DNA of 64,000 nt from Wenyingzhuangia aestuarii (GCF_011927765.1 NZ_JAATJG010000001.1:220792-284791); one strand, 5' to 3'. Shown: positions 7,968-17,991, counted from the first letter of the stretch. A program made the numbers and translations. Notes: generated by a model from the sequence alone, not told the origin.

Positions 7968-9097
7968 AGTATTTCTGTAGCTTTAATAATTGTTTCATCT
8001 GTTTTGGCAAAACAGAATCTAAGAACTTTTTCATCTAAATGATTCACGTTAAAAACGGAAATTGGTATGGTGGCTATTTTAAATTCAATAACCAATCTTT
8101 TGGCAAAATCAACATCGTTTTCTTGCGTAATGTTGTCGTATTTTAACAACTGAAAATAGGTTCCTTTAGAAGGAATGTAGCTAAACTTAGCATCTTTAAT
8201 TCCGTTTAAAAACAAATCTCTTTTGTTCTGATAAAACGTAGGTAAATAATTATAATTGTTGGAGTCTTTAATAAAAGTAGCAAATGCTTTTTGATAAGGT
8301 GTATTAATGCTATACACATTAAATTCGTGAACTTTTACAAACTCATCCATTAAGGGTTTTGGAGCAGCACAATATCCAATTTTCCATCCTGTGTTGTGAA
8401 ATGTTTTTCCAAAAGAAGCAATCACAAAACTTTGTGCTTTTAGAATAGGATATTTACAAGCGCTTTGATGAATGTTTCCATCAAAAGTCATGTGTTCATA
8501 AACTTCATCACTTAATACAATAATATTAGTGTTTTTAATTAAGTTTTGTAGCGCTAGCATGTCTTGATCCTCAAACAAAGTTCCGGTAGGGTTTAGCGGA
8601 GTGTTTAAAATAATCATCTTAGTTTTTGATGTTATTTTAGAAGCTACTTCTTGCCAATTTACTTTGTAATTAGGGTAGTGTAGCTGAATAAAAACTGGAA
8701 CTCCTCCAGATAATTTAACCACAGGTTCATAACTATCAAAAGCAGGTTTAAATATAATTACTTCATCATTTTTATGTATAAAACAAGTAATAGCATTAAA
8801 CAAGGCTTCGGTAGCACCTGCTGTTATGGTAATTTCGTTTTCAGGATTGTATGTAGATTGATATAGCGTTTTAATTTTTTGTGCAATTACAGTTCGCAAT
8901 TCAAGATCACCACGCATATGTGCGTATTGATTGTGCCCTTCTAACATAGCTTTGCTAACCAAATTTTGTAAAACAGTTGAGGTTTTAAAATTTGGAAAAC
9001 CTTGAGATAGGTTAATGGCATTGTGTTCATTTGCCAAGCCACTCATGGTGGTAAAAATACTTTCTGGCAAATTGGGTAGTTTGGAATTGATAGTCAA
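7952..9097 (-). CDS. Methionine (glutamine-dependent) aminotransferase, PLP fold type I
   Basis: A class I/II PLP aminotransferase of 381 residues. The cofactor lysine is Lys231 in SFGKTFHNTGWKIGYC, with NPxNPTG-type substrate loop NTPLNPTG (residues ~165-172), the aspartate that binds the pyridine nitrogen in LSDEVYEHM, and the C-terminal arginine in LRFCFAKTDE. Aromatic and His residues near the N terminus (NQYAHMRGDLELR) resemble YbdL/MtnE-type enzymes that transaminate 2-oxo-4-methylthiobutyrate to methionine or act on kynurenine. The downstream overlapping omega-amidase gene supports glutamine as amino donor. Specificity is inferred from this context. Confidence 0.88.
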   Translation of the reverse strand: MTINSKLPNLPESIFTTMSGLANEHNAINLSQGFPNFKTSTVLQNLVSKAMLEGHNQYAHMRGDLELRTVIAQKIKTLYQSTYNPENEITITAGATEALFNAITCFIHKNDEVIIFKPAFDSYEPVVKLSGGVPVFIQLHYPNYKVNWQEVASKITSKTKMIILNTPLNPTGTLFEDQDMLALQNLIKNTNIIVLSDEVYEHMTFDGNIHQSACKYPILKAQSFVIASFGKTFHNTGWKIGYCAAPKPLMDEFVKVHEFNVYSINTPYQKAFATFIKDSNNYNYLPTFYQNKRDLFLNGIKDAKFSYIPSKGTYFQLLKYDNITQENDVDFAKRLVIEFKIATIPISVFNVNHLDEKVLRFCFAKTDETIIKATEILCKIQ

Positions 9098-9181
9098 CGT
9101 ACTAGTTTTTTATATACTATAAAAATAAGCATTGATTTGTGATTTAAATGTAAATTAAGGCTTAATTCCATAGAGAAGTCT

Positions 9182-9189
9182 TATTTTTG
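9182..9189 (+). promoter_or_regulatory. Candidate -7 element (TATTTTTG) for gpsA
   Basis: TATTTTTG fits TAnnTTTG and lies 25 bases before the gpsA ATG at 9215. No good -33 TTG is visible at the expected distance. Confidence 0.45.
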
Positions 9190-9214
9190 AGCGAATTGAA
9201 AAGAGTGATTTTTA

Positions 9215-10210
9215 ATGAGAAGAGATACAAAAGTAGCAGTTTTTGGAGGAGGTAGTTGGGCAACAGCTATTGTTAAAATGTTGTGCGAAAAAGTAGATTT
9301 AGTAGGTTGGTATATGCGTAATACTACTGCTATTGAGTATATTAAGGAGCATAGTCACAATCCAAATTACTTAACTTCTGTAGAATTTAAACCAGGTCAA
9401 CTATTCTTGTCAGATGACCTTAATGAGTTAGCAGCTTATGCAGATATCATTATTTTTGCCATTCCATCTGCCTTTTTAAATACAGAACTTTCAAAGTTAA
9501 CAGTTTCTTTAAGCGATAAAATGGTGTTTTCTGCCATTAAAGGAATTGTTCCAGAAGCAGGATTAATTGTAGGAGAGTATTTAAACGAAAAACATGCAAT
9601 TCCATTTGATAATATTGGAGTTATTGCAGGTCCTTGTCATGCAGAAGAGGTGGCTATGGAACGTTTGTCTTATTTAACAGTTGCTTGTCAAGATGAGTCT
9701 AAAGCTAAATGTTTGGCAGAATGTTTAACCTCTGATTATATTTTTTGTAAAACTTCTGATGATATTATTGGTACGGAATACGCAGCCATGCTAAAAAATA
9801 TTTATGCCATTGCAGCGGGTATTGCTCATGGTTTAGGATATGGAGATAATTACCAAGCTGTTTTAATGTCTAACGCTATTAGAGAAATGAAGCGCTACAT
9901 TAAAAAGGTTCATAAAATGAAACGAAATATTAACAATTCTGCTTACTTAGGAGATTTGTTGGTAACCGGATATTCTACGTTTAGTAGAAACCGTATGTTT
10001 GGGAATATGATAGGTAAAGGATATACCGTAAAATCTGCCATGATGGAAATGAAAATGGTAGCAGAGGGGTATTATGCAGTAAAATCTGCTTATGAAATGA
10101 ATCTAATAAACGGAGCTAGAACTCCTATTATAGATACGGTTTATGCAGTTGTTTACGAAGGAAAAAGCCCAAGAAAACACTTTAAAATTTTATCGGAAAA
10201 GTTAGACTAA
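9215..10210 (+). CDS. gpsA: NAD(P)-dependent glycerol-3-phosphate dehydrogenase
   Basis: Reduces dihydroxyacetone phosphate to sn-glycerol 3-phosphate, the backbone precursor for phospholipids. The N-terminal Rossmann motif is KVAVFGGGSWATAI. The family block around the catalytic lysine is KNIYAIAAGIAHGLGYGDN, and FSAIKGI and GVIAGPCHAEEVA mark the substrate region. The 331-residue length is normal. It stands alone on the plus strand and converges on the conserved hypothetical gene, whose stop is 4 bases away. Confidence 0.95.
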   Translation: MRRDTKVAVFGGGSWATAIVKMLCEKVDLVGWYMRNTTAIEYIKEHSHNPNYLTSVEFKPGQLFLSDDLNELAAYADIIIFAIPSAFLNTELSKLTVSLSDKMVFSAIKGIVPEAGLIVGEYLNEKHAIPFDNIGVIAGPCHAEEVAMERLSYLTVACQDESKAKCLAECLTSDYIFCKTSDDIIGTEYAAMLKNIYAIAAGIAHGLGYGDNYQAVLMSNAIREMKRYIKKVHKMKRNINNSAYLGDLLVTGYSTFSRNRMFGNMIGKGYTVKSAMMEMKMVAEGYYAVKSAYEMNLINGARTPIIDTVYAVVYEGKSPRKHFKILSEKLD

Positions 10211-10214
10211 TTTT

Positions 10215-10619
10215 TTAGTTTACTATTATTCCTTCTTTTCCTCCTAATTGTTTAATAACACGTAAAGCACCTTCTTTAATAGTGTTTTTTTCAAATTCGT
10301 ACCTTTTTTCGTACATGGTGTTACCTACAAAAAAAGTAGTGTTAAAAAAGTTGGTTAGCTTAAATAAATCAGGTTGAATTAATTCTACTTTTGCAAAAGA
10401 TTTTGCAGGAAGTTTCTGTAGGGTTTTACGCATAACAGAAGTTTCTATAAGCTTGTCTTCATCATATCCTTTAGAAACAATAAGAACCATTTCTAAGTCT
10501 TCTTCTTTATCGTTTACCAAATAAACATTCCAATCTTCGCATTGAAACTCATCGTTGTATTCTTTTACAACAGCCATAAATACGTTTTCTAATGTTGGAA
10601 TTTTAATGTCTTTTTTCAT
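10215..10619 (-). CDS. Conserved hypothetical cytoplasmic protein
   Basis: A soluble 134-residue protein without signal peptide or membrane segment. It alternates short beta-like and helical stretches (EDWNVYLVNDKEEDLEMVLIVSKGYD; MRKTLQKLPAKSFAKVELIQPDLFKLTNFFNTTFF) and has no catalytic motif I can recognise. Homologues occur across Flavobacteriia and, as I recall, some carry the label phenylalanyl-tRNA synthetase subunit alpha; nothing in this sequence supports that, and the true pheS is 2 kb away on the same strand. The label may have spread from this neighbourhood. Function unknown. Confidence 0.75.
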   Translation of the reverse strand: MKKDIKIPTLENVFMAVVKEYNDEFQCEDWNVYLVNDKEEDLEMVLIVSKGYDEDKLIETSVMRKTLQKLPAKSFAKVELIQPDLFKLTNFFNTTFFVGNTMYEKRYEFEKNTIKEGALRVIKQLGGKEGIIVN

Positions 10620-10721
10620 GGTAATAGGTTGATGAGTTAAAATTGTTGCTTACAAATTTTAAAGGCACAAAAATACAAAGAAAAGGATGGTTAAAACAAA
10701 TCCTTAAAAATTTTATTAGGT

Positions 10722-12587
10722 CTATTCTTTTTCTTTAAAAAATAAATCTCCACTAATACTGTTTAGCTCTAAAGTATCGTTCTTATAAGAAAAGTGTAGT
10801 CTTTCAATTTCTAATTTAATATCTAGTTTAGAAGTTTTAAAAAACTGAGTTAATTGTTCTTTTGGAATTTGGGTATTAGACCCCTTACCATGTGTTTTGT
10901 ATAGTTCTTGATGAATTTTTGAAATATTTAGAACTACAGAGTCTTTATTTGTAGTAAGGTATAAAACTTTGTTTTTTCTGCTGATTTGAATTTTTTGATT
11001 TCCAATGTTAAAAGATTTTGTATTCTTCTTGTTTACAGAAAATGAATAATAATAATCGTAGCCTTTAGTCTCTATAACCTTTTTATATGGAGATCCATAA
11101 GTGTAAGATCTATTGCTTCTCCAACTATAATGTTTCTGATACTTTAAACCCATACTCTCCATGTATTTTTTTGCTTCGTTGTTATAGGAATATCTATGAT
11201 TGGTTTCTGAGCTAATCATTGCATCTATATCTTGTGTAAACCAAGGTCTAATTTGTTTAAATCCATGATGATCATCTAAATAATCTATAATAGACTTTAC
11301 CTCGTTATGAACAGAATCGGTTAGAATATTGTTGTTGGTAAGTTTTTTTTCGGCATAAAATTTAGGCAAACTATCTTGTGCCCAAATCACTTCGTTTTTT
11401 ATCTTTCCATCAACTAAAATATGATTGTGTTCTAAAATTTCTTTTAATCGGTGTACTTGACTTTTTTCGCTTATAGTAAACATTCCCCAAGGTCCAAAAG
11501 AAACCAGAGCCAAAATAATAGCTAAGGATATTGGAATAAATTTGATGTTATTTTTTTTAAGGATAAAATACAAGCAAACTAAGGAAATCCATATTCCTAA
11601 AGCAAAGGCAGCATATCTTTTAATGGTAATACCATAGTCGTTTATCCTCATACAAATGGCTATAAATAGCACAATTAATAAAGGAGTAAGTAGTATGTAA
11701 AAAGCTCTGGAAAATTTTTGAATCCACTCGTTTTCTGAGGTTTTTCCGTAAGGATAGATTAATAAAATATTAAAAAATCCTAAGATAGAAACTCCCGAAA
11801 TTAGATAAGAAACAATTCCTTTAGGCCAATTCCAATAGAAAATAATTTTGCCTACATAAATGTATAAGATAACTAGATAGATCATCAATAATGGCAATAA
11901 CACGTATTGACTAAATATTTTTAATCCTTTAGGATATGTTTTAATAGTTTCTAATTGATTTAAATCTTCTGGAATTCCAGCTACAAAAAACCAAGTGTTA
12001 AACAATCCAATGGTAATGATGTAGATGTCTAAATACAATTCATCATGAACATTTACATTAAATAATTCCTTAACAGCAAAAATGGCTAAAATTAAACCTA
12101 CGTATATAAAAAAGCTATAAAGTACAGAGGTGCAAAGCCTAATAAATAAGGTTTTGTTGTAGTTCCAAAAACCGTTTAATTCTTTTGTTTTAACAAATGG
12201 AGTAAAGGAAACTAGTAAATGTATAATTACGTTAAAAACACCGTATCTAATATAAGGAACCGAGGTGCTGTGGGTGTCTTCTATAGAAGGAAGAGATAAA
12301 TAAATAAGAATTAAAACTAGAAATGCAATACCATATAGTATGTAAAGAAGTTTGTTGGTTAGGTTGTTTTTATTACTGTAAACCGATAAGCAAAAAAACA
12401 AAGGAACTCCAAGTGCTGAGCTTAATAAGCTATTAATATAAGGTAGTTTGTTTTTAATTTCATCATCATATTCAATAAGAATCAGAGATAGTACAACACC
12501 TACAAAAGCAAATAGAATAACTAGTGGAAATCTTTTTAAAGATTTTAGTGCGTTGTTAAACAAATATTTAAATGATAAAAATTTCAT
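10722..12587 (-). CDS. DUF4153-like polytopic membrane protein
   Basis: A 621-residue protein. Residues ~15-375 contain about a dozen hydrophobic helices; the remaining ~245 residues are hydrophilic and rich in Lys, Asn and Tyr, probably one extracytoplasmic domain. The membrane part fits the DUF4153 family, with an early FPLVILFAFVGVVLSLI helix and a loop SFTPFVKTKELNGFWNYNKTLFIRL typical of the family. The role is unknown; family members have been suggested to act in the envelope. It follows pheS on the same strand, but a hairpin terminator lies between them, so it may have its own promoter. Confidence 0.78.
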   Translation of the reverse strand: MKFLSFKYLFNNALKSLKRFPLVILFAFVGVVLSLILIEYDDEIKNKLPYINSLLSSALGVPLFFCLSVYSNKNNLTNKLLYILYGIAFLVLILIYLSLPSIEDTHSTSVPYIRYGVFNVIIHLLVSFTPFVKTKELNGFWNYNKTLFIRLCTSVLYSFFIYVGLILAIFAVKELFNVNVHDELYLDIYIITIGLFNTWFFVAGIPEDLNQLETIKTYPKGLKIFSQYVLLPLLMIYLVILYIYVGKIIFYWNWPKGIVSYLISGVSILGFFNILLIYPYGKTSENEWIQKFSRAFYILLTPLLIVLFIAICMRINDYGITIKRYAAFALGIWISLVCLYFILKKNNIKFIPISLAIILALVSFGPWGMFTISEKSQVHRLKEILEHNHILVDGKIKNEVIWAQDSLPKFYAEKKLTNNNILTDSVHNEVKSIIDYLDDHHGFKQIRPWFTQDIDAMISSETNHRYSYNNEAKKYMESMGLKYQKHYSWRSNRSYTYGSPYKKVIETKGYDYYYSFSVNKKNTKSFNIGNQKIQISRKNKVLYLTTNKDSVVLNISKIHQELYKTHGKGSNTQIPKEQLTQFFKTSKLDIKLEIERLHFSYKNDTLELNSISGDLFFKEKE

Positions 12588-12612
12588 AGCAAATGGATTT
12601 TTATCAAATATA

Positions 12613-12650
12613 AAAAAGCTGCAAGGTTCAAAGTACCTTACAGCTTTTTA
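12613..12650 (-). terminator. Rho-independent terminator of pheS
   Basis: Arms AAAAAGCTGCAAGGT and ACCTTACAGCTTTTT pair with one mismatch around a 7-base loop. On the minus strand the second arm is followed by a T-rich run. It lies just after the pheS stop at 12673. Confidence 0.8.
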
Positions 12651-12672
12651 TTTATAGTTTATTTTAAATGGA

Positions 12673-13692
12673 TTAACTAATCGATTTAAATTGTTCTAAG
12701 AAGCGAACATCGTTTTCGTAAAACATTCTAATGTCTGGAATTTGGTATAACAACATTGCAATACGCTCTATTCCCATTCCAAAAGCGTAACCGCTATATT
12801 TTGTAGGGTCTATATTTGCGTTTTTTAATACGTTAGGGTCTACCATTCCACATCCCATAATTTCTAACCAACCTGTTCCTTTGGTGATTTTATAGTCAGT
12901 TTCGGTTTCTAGTCCCCAATAAATATCTACTTCGGCACTAGGCTCTGTAAATGGAAAATAAGATGGACGTAAACGTATTTTAGATTTTCCGAACATTTCT
13001 TGTGTAAAGTACAACAAGGTTTGTTTTAAATCGGCAAAAGATACATCTGTATCAATATACAATCCTTCTACTTGATGGAAAATACAGTGAGCTCTGGCAG
13101 AAATATCTTCGTTTCTAAACACTCTACCAGGTGATAAGGTTCTAATAGGTGGGGTGTTATTTTCCATATACCTAGTTTGTACAGATGATGTATGTGTACG
13201 CAATAAAATATCTGGATTTTGCTCAATAAAAAACGTGTCTTGCATGTCACGAGCAGGATGGTATTCTGGCAAGTTTAATGCCGTAAAATTATGCCAATCA
13301 TCTTCAATTTCAGGTCCTTCAGAAACGGTAAATCCAATTCTAGAGAATACATCAATAATCTGATTTTTAACAATAGATATAGGATGACGAGATCCTAAAT
13401 TTAAAGGTTCAGCAGGTCTAGTTAAATCGTTTAAGCTGTTTTTGCTAAGATTTGCATCTTCTAAAGCCTCTTTTAATTCGTTAACTTTTCCTTCTGCAGC
13501 ATTTTTAAAAGTGTTTAATGCTTGACCAAATTCTTTTTTCTGATCATTAGCTACATTTTTAAACTCCGCAAAAAGATCGTTTAAAATTCCTTTTTTACCA
13601 ATATATTTAATTCTAAATGCTTCAAGCTCCTCTTTAGTAGTGGCCTTAAAATCATTTACTTCACCAATCAGTTCTTTAACTTTATCTAACAT
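12673..13692 (-). CDS. pheS: Phenylalanine--tRNA ligase alpha subunit
   Basis: Catalytic subunit of the alpha2beta2 enzyme that charges tRNA-Phe. The 339-residue protein has the N-terminal coiled coil that binds tRNA (residues ~1-90), then the class II core: motif 2 region [36 protein letters not shown], and motif 3 [20 protein letters not shown]. The alanine of the [10 protein letters not shown] block and the phenylalanine-pocket region look standard. The beta subunit gene pheT is not adjacent, which is common in Bacteroidota. A TAAATTTG element lies 24 bases upstream of the start. Confidence 0.97.
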   Translation of the reverse strand: MLDKVKELIGEVNDFKATTKEELEAFRIKYIGKKGILNDLFAEFKNVANDQKKEFGQALNTFKNAAEGKVNELKEALEDANLSKNSLNDLTRPAEPLNLGSRHPISIVKNQIIDVFSRIGFTVSEGPEIEDDWHNFTALNLPEYHPARDMQDTFFIEQNPDILLRTHTSSVQTRYMENNTPPIRTLSPGRVFRNEDISARAHCIFHQVEGLYIDTDVSFADLKQTLLYFTQEMFGKSKIRLRPSYFPFTEPSAEVDIYWGLETETDYKITKGTGWLEIMGCGMVDPNVLKNANIDPTKYSGYAFGMGIERIAMLLYQIPDIRMFYENDVRFLEQFKSIS

Positions 13693-13716
13693 ACTTGTTG
13701 TTCAGAAATTAGATTG

Positions 13717-13724
13717 CAAATTTA
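13717..13724 (-). promoter_or_regulatory. Candidate -7 element (TAAATTTG) for pheS
   Basis: Minus-strand TAAATTTG fits TAnnTTTG, 24 bases before the pheS ATG. No clear -33 TTG at the usual spacing. The rest of the 253-base gap up to gdhA holds only a 7-bp hairpin at 13770-13786 with no evident role. Confidence 0.4.
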
Positions 13725-13945
13725 ACAAACTATTTGGAGTAATACTTTATTTAGATAGACTTTTATGCAAAAGAGCGTGGCTCTTTGTGGCTTTCGTTTC
13801 TATGTAAGGAGAACAGTTGCTTTTTCTACTACTTTATAAGGTTTAATAAGACGTTTATTTGGTTTGTTTTTTTAAATTAGATAGAGAATGGAGTTTCCTT
13901 TGGAACGTGTTTTGTTAGCTTATAATAACTAGATAAAATTTTAAT

Positions 13946-15289
13946 ATGGATAAGAGAGTACAAGAGTTTATGGAGACTGTAAAAGTTAGAAACAGTCACG
14001 AACCTGAATTTTTACAAGCAGTACAAGAAGTTGCCGAAACGGTAATTCCTTATATATATGAGCACGATATTTATGCTGGTAAAAATATATTATCAAGAAT
14101 AGTAGAGCCAGAAAGATTAATTTCTTTTAGAGTTTGCTGGGTAGATGATGATGGTGTAATTCAAATAAACAGAGGATATAGAGTACAAATGAATTCTGCC
14201 ATAGGTCCTTATAAAGGTGGTTTGCGTTTTCATCCAACGGTAAATCAAAGTGTTTTAAAGTTTTTGGCTTTTGAACAAGTCTTTAAAAACTCGCTAACTA
14301 CTTTGCCAATGGGTGGTGGTAAAGGAGGTTCTGATTTTGATCCTAAAGGAAAATCTGACGATGAAATTATGCGTTTTTGTCATGCATTTATGAGTGAATT
14401 GTTTCGTCATATTGGTCATGATACGGATGTGCCTGCTGGTGATATTGGAGTGGGAGCAAGAGAAGTGGGGTATTTGTTTGGAATGTATAAAAAACTTAGA
14501 AATGAATTTACAGGAGTGTTAACTGGTAAAGGTTTGTCTTGGGGAGGTTCTCAAATTAGACCAGAAGCTACAGGTTATGGAGCTGTTTATTTTGCGGATT
14601 CTATGTTAAAAAGAAAAGGAGATGAAATTAAAAATAAAATAATTTTAATATCGGGGTCTGGAAATGTGGCGGAGTACGCTGCGGAAAAATGTATTCAATT
14701 AGGAGGAAAGGTGGTTACCATGTCTGACTCTTCTGGATATATTTATGATAAAGATGGAATTAATCAAGAAAAATTAGATTTCATCAAAGATTTAAAAAAT
14801 GTGAAAAGAGGTAGAATATCAGAATATGTAAAAGAATATCCATCAGCAGTATTTCATCAAGGAAAGACACCGTGGTCAGAAAAATGTGATATGGCTTTTC
14901 CATGTGCTACTCAAAATGAATTACATAAAGAGGATGCAGAAACATTGGTGAAAAATGGATGTATTTGTGTGACCGAAGGTGCAAATATGCCATCTACTAT
15001 AGAAGCAGTTACTGTTTTTCATAAAGCAAAAATATTGTTTGCTCCCGGAAAAGCATCTAACGCAGGAGGTGTGGCAACATCTGGTTTAGAAATGACTCAA
15101 AATGCTTTGCGTTACAAATGGACCCGTATGGAAGTAGATGAGAAATTAAAAGATATTATGAAAGATATTCATGCTTCTTGCGAGCAGTATGGTGCTGAAG
15201 ATGATGGTTTTGTAAACTATGTAAAAGGAGCAAATATAGCAGGTTTTGTAAAAGTGGCTGATGCTATGTTGGCACAAGGAGTGATATAG
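13946..15289 (+). CDS. gdhA: NADP-specific glutamate dehydrogenase
   Basis: Catalyses 2-oxoglutarate + ammonium + NADPH to glutamate, the low-affinity route of ammonium assimilation. At 447 residues it is the hexameric small GDH. The signature with the catalytic lysine is LPMGGGKGGSDFDPKGKSD, with the preceding GPYKGGLRFHP block binding glutamate, and DVPAGDIGVGAREVGYLFG contributing the catalytic Asp. The dinucleotide fold starts at ILISGSGNVAEYAAEK, whose GSGNVA fingerprint fits NADP-type bacterial enzymes. It is a single-gene unit; I saw no consensus -7 box in the 250 bases upstream. Confidence 0.96.
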   Translation: MDKRVQEFMETVKVRNSHEPEFLQAVQEVAETVIPYIYEHDIYAGKNILSRIVEPERLISFRVCWVDDDGVIQINRGYRVQMNSAIGPYKGGLRFHPTVNQSVLKFLAFEQVFKNSLTTLPMGGGKGGSDFDPKGKSDDEIMRFCHAFMSELFRHIGHDTDVPAGDIGVGAREVGYLFGMYKKLRNEFTGVLTGKGLSWGGSQIRPEATGYGAVYFADSMLKRKGDEIKNKIILISGSGNVAEYAAEKCIQLGGKVVTMSDSSGYIYDKDGINQEKLDFIKDLKNVKRGRISEYVKEYPSAVFHQGKTPWSEKCDMAFPCATQNELHKEDAETLVKNGCICVTEGANMPSTIEAVTVFHKAKILFAPGKASNAGGVATSGLEMTQNALRYKWTRMEVDEKLKDIMKDIHASCEQYGAEDDGFVNYVKGANIAGFVKVADAMLAQGVI

Positions 15290-15516
15290 TTTTTATACTT
15301 TTTTTAAAAACAAATAGCCTTAATCTTAAAAGATAATAGAACTTTATTTAGTTCCATGTGATTTTTAAGAAATCAATCTGCTTTGTGTTAACTTGTTGTT
15401 TTTTAGGTGTTTGTTTAATTTTTAGAACCATTTGTTTCTTGTTAAAAACCATATAAGGATAGGGTTAAGGTCTGTTGTTTCTAATTTTAATGCAACTAAT
15501 TTTAAAAAATTTAAAC

Positions 15517-16716
15517 ATGATTAAAAAACTATCTTTAATGGTTGCTTTTGTAGCAACATTATTTTCGTACGGTCAAGCAGCAGTACAACAAGCTGATAAA
15601 ATTGTATTTGGTATAACTCACGATGCTGCAAATGAGTTAGTAATTTCTACTAATGGTTTTTTCTTAAACAAATTACCAGGGGGTGGATATGAACCAGCAA
15701 CTTTAACAATTACTTCTATTAGTGATTTTAGAACTTTAGGTGTGGGTAATGAGCCTAGTTATAATACAGCTTGGACACCTATTAAAACACCTGATAATGC
15801 TAATGTCTTTGCTGTTTCAAGTGGTTCTAAAACAGACAATGCAACAAGCAATGTGTTAAGTGCTAATACAGAGGACAGTGACCAGTTAACTTTAAGAACT
15901 AGAACATGGAATTACACTAAATTTGATATTACGAACGCAGGGTTAGCAGTTGTGGGGACTGGTTATGTATTAAAAATGAGTGGTGCTCTTGCTACCGGTT
16001 TGACACTTGTTAAGTTTCCAAATACCAATATAGAAATTGTAGAAGCTTACTACCCTGCAAACTATGTTGCGATCACAGAAGAGCAAACTGCTTTTGCTAG
16101 TGTTACTAGAGGTGAGGATTTTACAATGAGCTTTAAGTATACGGCAAACACTAATATTTCAGGGTTAAGATATAGAATATTACTAGTTCATCCTGCAGGA
16201 GAAGATCCTGTAGCTGATCCTTATACTAATGCAACTATTGATGATGTTACTGTGCCAGATATTACAGTTACAGGTACGGAAGAAAAACAAACTGGAACAG
16301 TTACTTTTGAGTTCCCAGAAGAAACAACATTAGGTGGTTTAAATGTAGGAACTACAGTTGCTGATGGAGAAGGTATGCATAAATTAGATGGTGTTAATTT
16401 TTATGGTTTGCAAAAGTATAACGGAACAGGTTGGGACTATGTTTCTTATAGTTTAGAATTTCCTGTGATTGAAGCAGCTACTTTGTCTGCAGGTAATTTT
16501 AACAAACAAGGTTTGGGTATTTACCAAGATTTAGAGAACGGAATTATTACAATTTCTGATGTATCGGGATTTGAAACAATTTACTTAAGAAATGTTTTAG
16601 GACAATTAGTAAAAACGTTTAAAGCTCAAAACAATTTGAATATCTCTTCATTGCCAGCAGGTATTTATTTCTTACAAACAAATACAGGGTTAAGACAAAA
16701 GATTATTAAAAACTAA
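15517..16716 (+). CDS. Secreted protein with T9SS type A sorting domain
   Basis: I chose the ATG at 15517 because it begins a clean signal peptide (MIKKLSLMVAFVATLFSYGQA); an in-frame upstream ATG at 15475 would add 14 residues before it. The 399-residue protein has a beta-rich body with no family I recognise (one stretch, residues ~170-290, looks like an immunoglobulin-like fold). The last ~75 residues are a T9SS type A sorting domain: GLGIYQDLENGIITISDVSG, YLRNVLGQLVKTF, LPAGIYFLQTNTG, ending KIIKN. It should therefore be exported through Sec, cross the outer membrane by T9SS and be attached to the cell surface or released. A terminator follows directly. Confidence 0.85.
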   Translation: MIKKLSLMVAFVATLFSYGQAAVQQADKIVFGITHDAANELVISTNGFFLNKLPGGGYEPATLTITSISDFRTLGVGNEPSYNTAWTPIKTPDNANVFAVSSGSKTDNATSNVLSANTEDSDQLTLRTRTWNYTKFDITNAGLAVVGTGYVLKMSGALATGLTLVKFPNTNIEIVEAYYPANYVAITEEQTAFASVTRGEDFTMSFKYTANTNISGLRYRILLVHPAGEDPVADPYTNATIDDVTVPDITVTGTEEKQTGTVTFEFPEETTLGGLNVGTTVADGEGMHKLDGVNFYGLQKYNGTGWDYVSYSLEFPVIEAATLSAGNFNKQGLGIYQDLENGIITISDVSGFETIYLRNVLGQLVKTFKAQNNLNISSLPAGIYFLQTNTGLRQKIIKN

Positions 16717-16740
16717 AATTAGTGTTATAACAATTTTTAA

Positions 16741-16774
16741 AACTCCTTTGGTCTAGACCAAAGGAGTTTTTTTG
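16741..16774 (+). terminator. Rho-independent terminator
   Basis: A perfect 28-base palindrome with arms AACTCCTTTGGTCT and AGACCAAAGGAGTT, followed by a T run. It ends the T9SS cargo gene before dinB. Confidence 0.92.
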
Positions 16775-16808
16775 TTTAGGTCTAAAAAGGAGTGTGTATC
16801 TTTATCGG

Positions 16809-17900
16809 GTGGAAAACAGAATAACCAAACATCGTAAAATAATTCATGTAGATATGGATGCTTTTTTTGCATCTGTAGCTCAATTGGATCATCCTGAGCT
16901 TAGAGGGAAAGCAATTGCTGTAGGAGGTGATGGACGAAGAGGAGTAATAGCAGCAGCTAGTTATGAAGCTAGAAAGTTTGGAGTAAAATCTGCCATGGCA
17001 GGTTCTTTGGCTAAAAAAATGTGCCCTCATCTTATTTTTGTTGGGACTGATTTTGCTAGGTATAAAGAAATCTCTAATCAGGTAAGAGAAATTTTTTATG
17101 AATATACAGACCTGGTAGAGCCTTTGTCATTAGATGAAGCTTATTTGGATGTTACTACTAATAAAAAAGGAATGCAATCTGCAACTCTGATTGCAGAAGA
17201 AATTAGAAAAGAAATTTTTAAGAGAACTGGGTTAAATGCTTCTGCAGGAATTGCACCTAATAAGTTTGTGGCTAAAATAGCTTCAGATATAAACAAACCT
17301 AATGGGCAAAAAACCATTGTTCCTAGTGAGGTTATCCCTTTTTTGGAAACCCTACAAATCCGAAAATTTTATGGAGTAGGAAAAGTAACTACTCAAAAAA
17401 TGTATCAACTAGGAATTTTTACGGGAGCCGATTTAAAAAGTAAAACCTTAGCTTTTTTAGAACAACATTTTAAGAGTTCTGCACAACATTATTACAATAT
17501 TGTTAGGGGAATTCATACTAGTCCTGTTCGTCCATCAAGGACTAGAAAATCTGTAGGAGCAGAACATACTTATTTAGAAAATTTAACTTCAGAAATTTTT
17601 ATTCTTAAAAAGTTAGAAACTTTATCATCAGAAATAGAAAAAAGGCTCTTAAAGTCTGATGTTAAAGGAAGAACAATTACTCTAAAAATAAAATATAGCG
17701 ATTTTTCTCAGACGACTAGGAGTAAAACTTTAACTAATTTTATTCATTTGCAAACGGATATTTTTCCAGTAGTTAAAGAGTTATTGTATCAAAATGAGTT
17801 GAATGAATCTGTAAGACTTTTAGGAATTTCTATCTCTAATTTAGATAATGAAGAGCCCAAGAGTGTAAAACAATACATTCAGTTAAAATTAAATTTATAA
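16809..17900 (+). CDS. dinB: DNA polymerase IV (Y family)
   Basis: Error-prone translesion polymerase that lacks proofreading. The palm motifs are HVDMDAFFASVAQLDHPELRG (metal-binding Asp) and SLDEAYLDVT (the second catalytic Asp-Glu pair). The thumb helix-hairpin-helix region is FYGVGKVTTQKMYQLGI, and the little-finger domain follows from about residue 240 (SVGAEHTYLENL). There is no ATG before the first motif. Of the two GTG codons, 16809 (VENRITKHRKIIHVDMD) gives the usual family N terminus; 16794 would add five residues and sits too close to the AAAAAGGAG stretch. The C terminus lacks an evident clamp-binding pentapeptide. Confidence 0.93.
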   Translation: MENRITKHRKIIHVDMDAFFASVAQLDHPELRGKAIAVGGDGRRGVIAAASYEARKFGVKSAMAGSLAKKMCPHLIFVGTDFARYKEISNQVREIFYEYTDLVEPLSLDEAYLDVTTNKKGMQSATLIAEEIRKEIFKRTGLNASAGIAPNKFVAKIASDINKPNGQKTIVPSEVIPFLETLQIRKFYGVGKVTTQKMYQLGIFTGADLKSKTLAFLEQHFKSSAQHYYNIVRGIHTSPVRPSRTRKSVGAEHTYLENLTSEIFILKKLETLSSEIEKRLLKSDVKGRTITLKIKYSDFSQTTRSKTLTNFIHLQTDIFPVVKELLYQNELNESVRLLGISISNLDNEEPKSVKQYIQLKLNL

Positions 17901-17991
17901 GACAAGTAGCACAGCTTATCTAGTGTTATTTGTTCTTTAATACAATTGGTTTAAATTCACTACTTTAGTAAGAATCCCATTGTTTAAAATT

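Noticed and set aside
10215-10619. Labelling this gene as phenylalanyl-tRNA synthetase alpha
   Set aside because: The sequence has no class II motif; the true pheS is at 12673-13692. The label is probably an old annotation error.
13765-13839. A 24-codon plus-strand frame and a 7-bp hairpin (13770-13786) in the pheS-gdhA gap
   Set aside because: Too short, with no start context or composition suggesting a gene; the hairpin has no T run and matches no known RNA element.
15475-15516. Upstream in-frame start for the T9SS cargo gene
   Set aside because: It places 14 residues before a textbook signal peptide; the ATG at 15517 is the better start.
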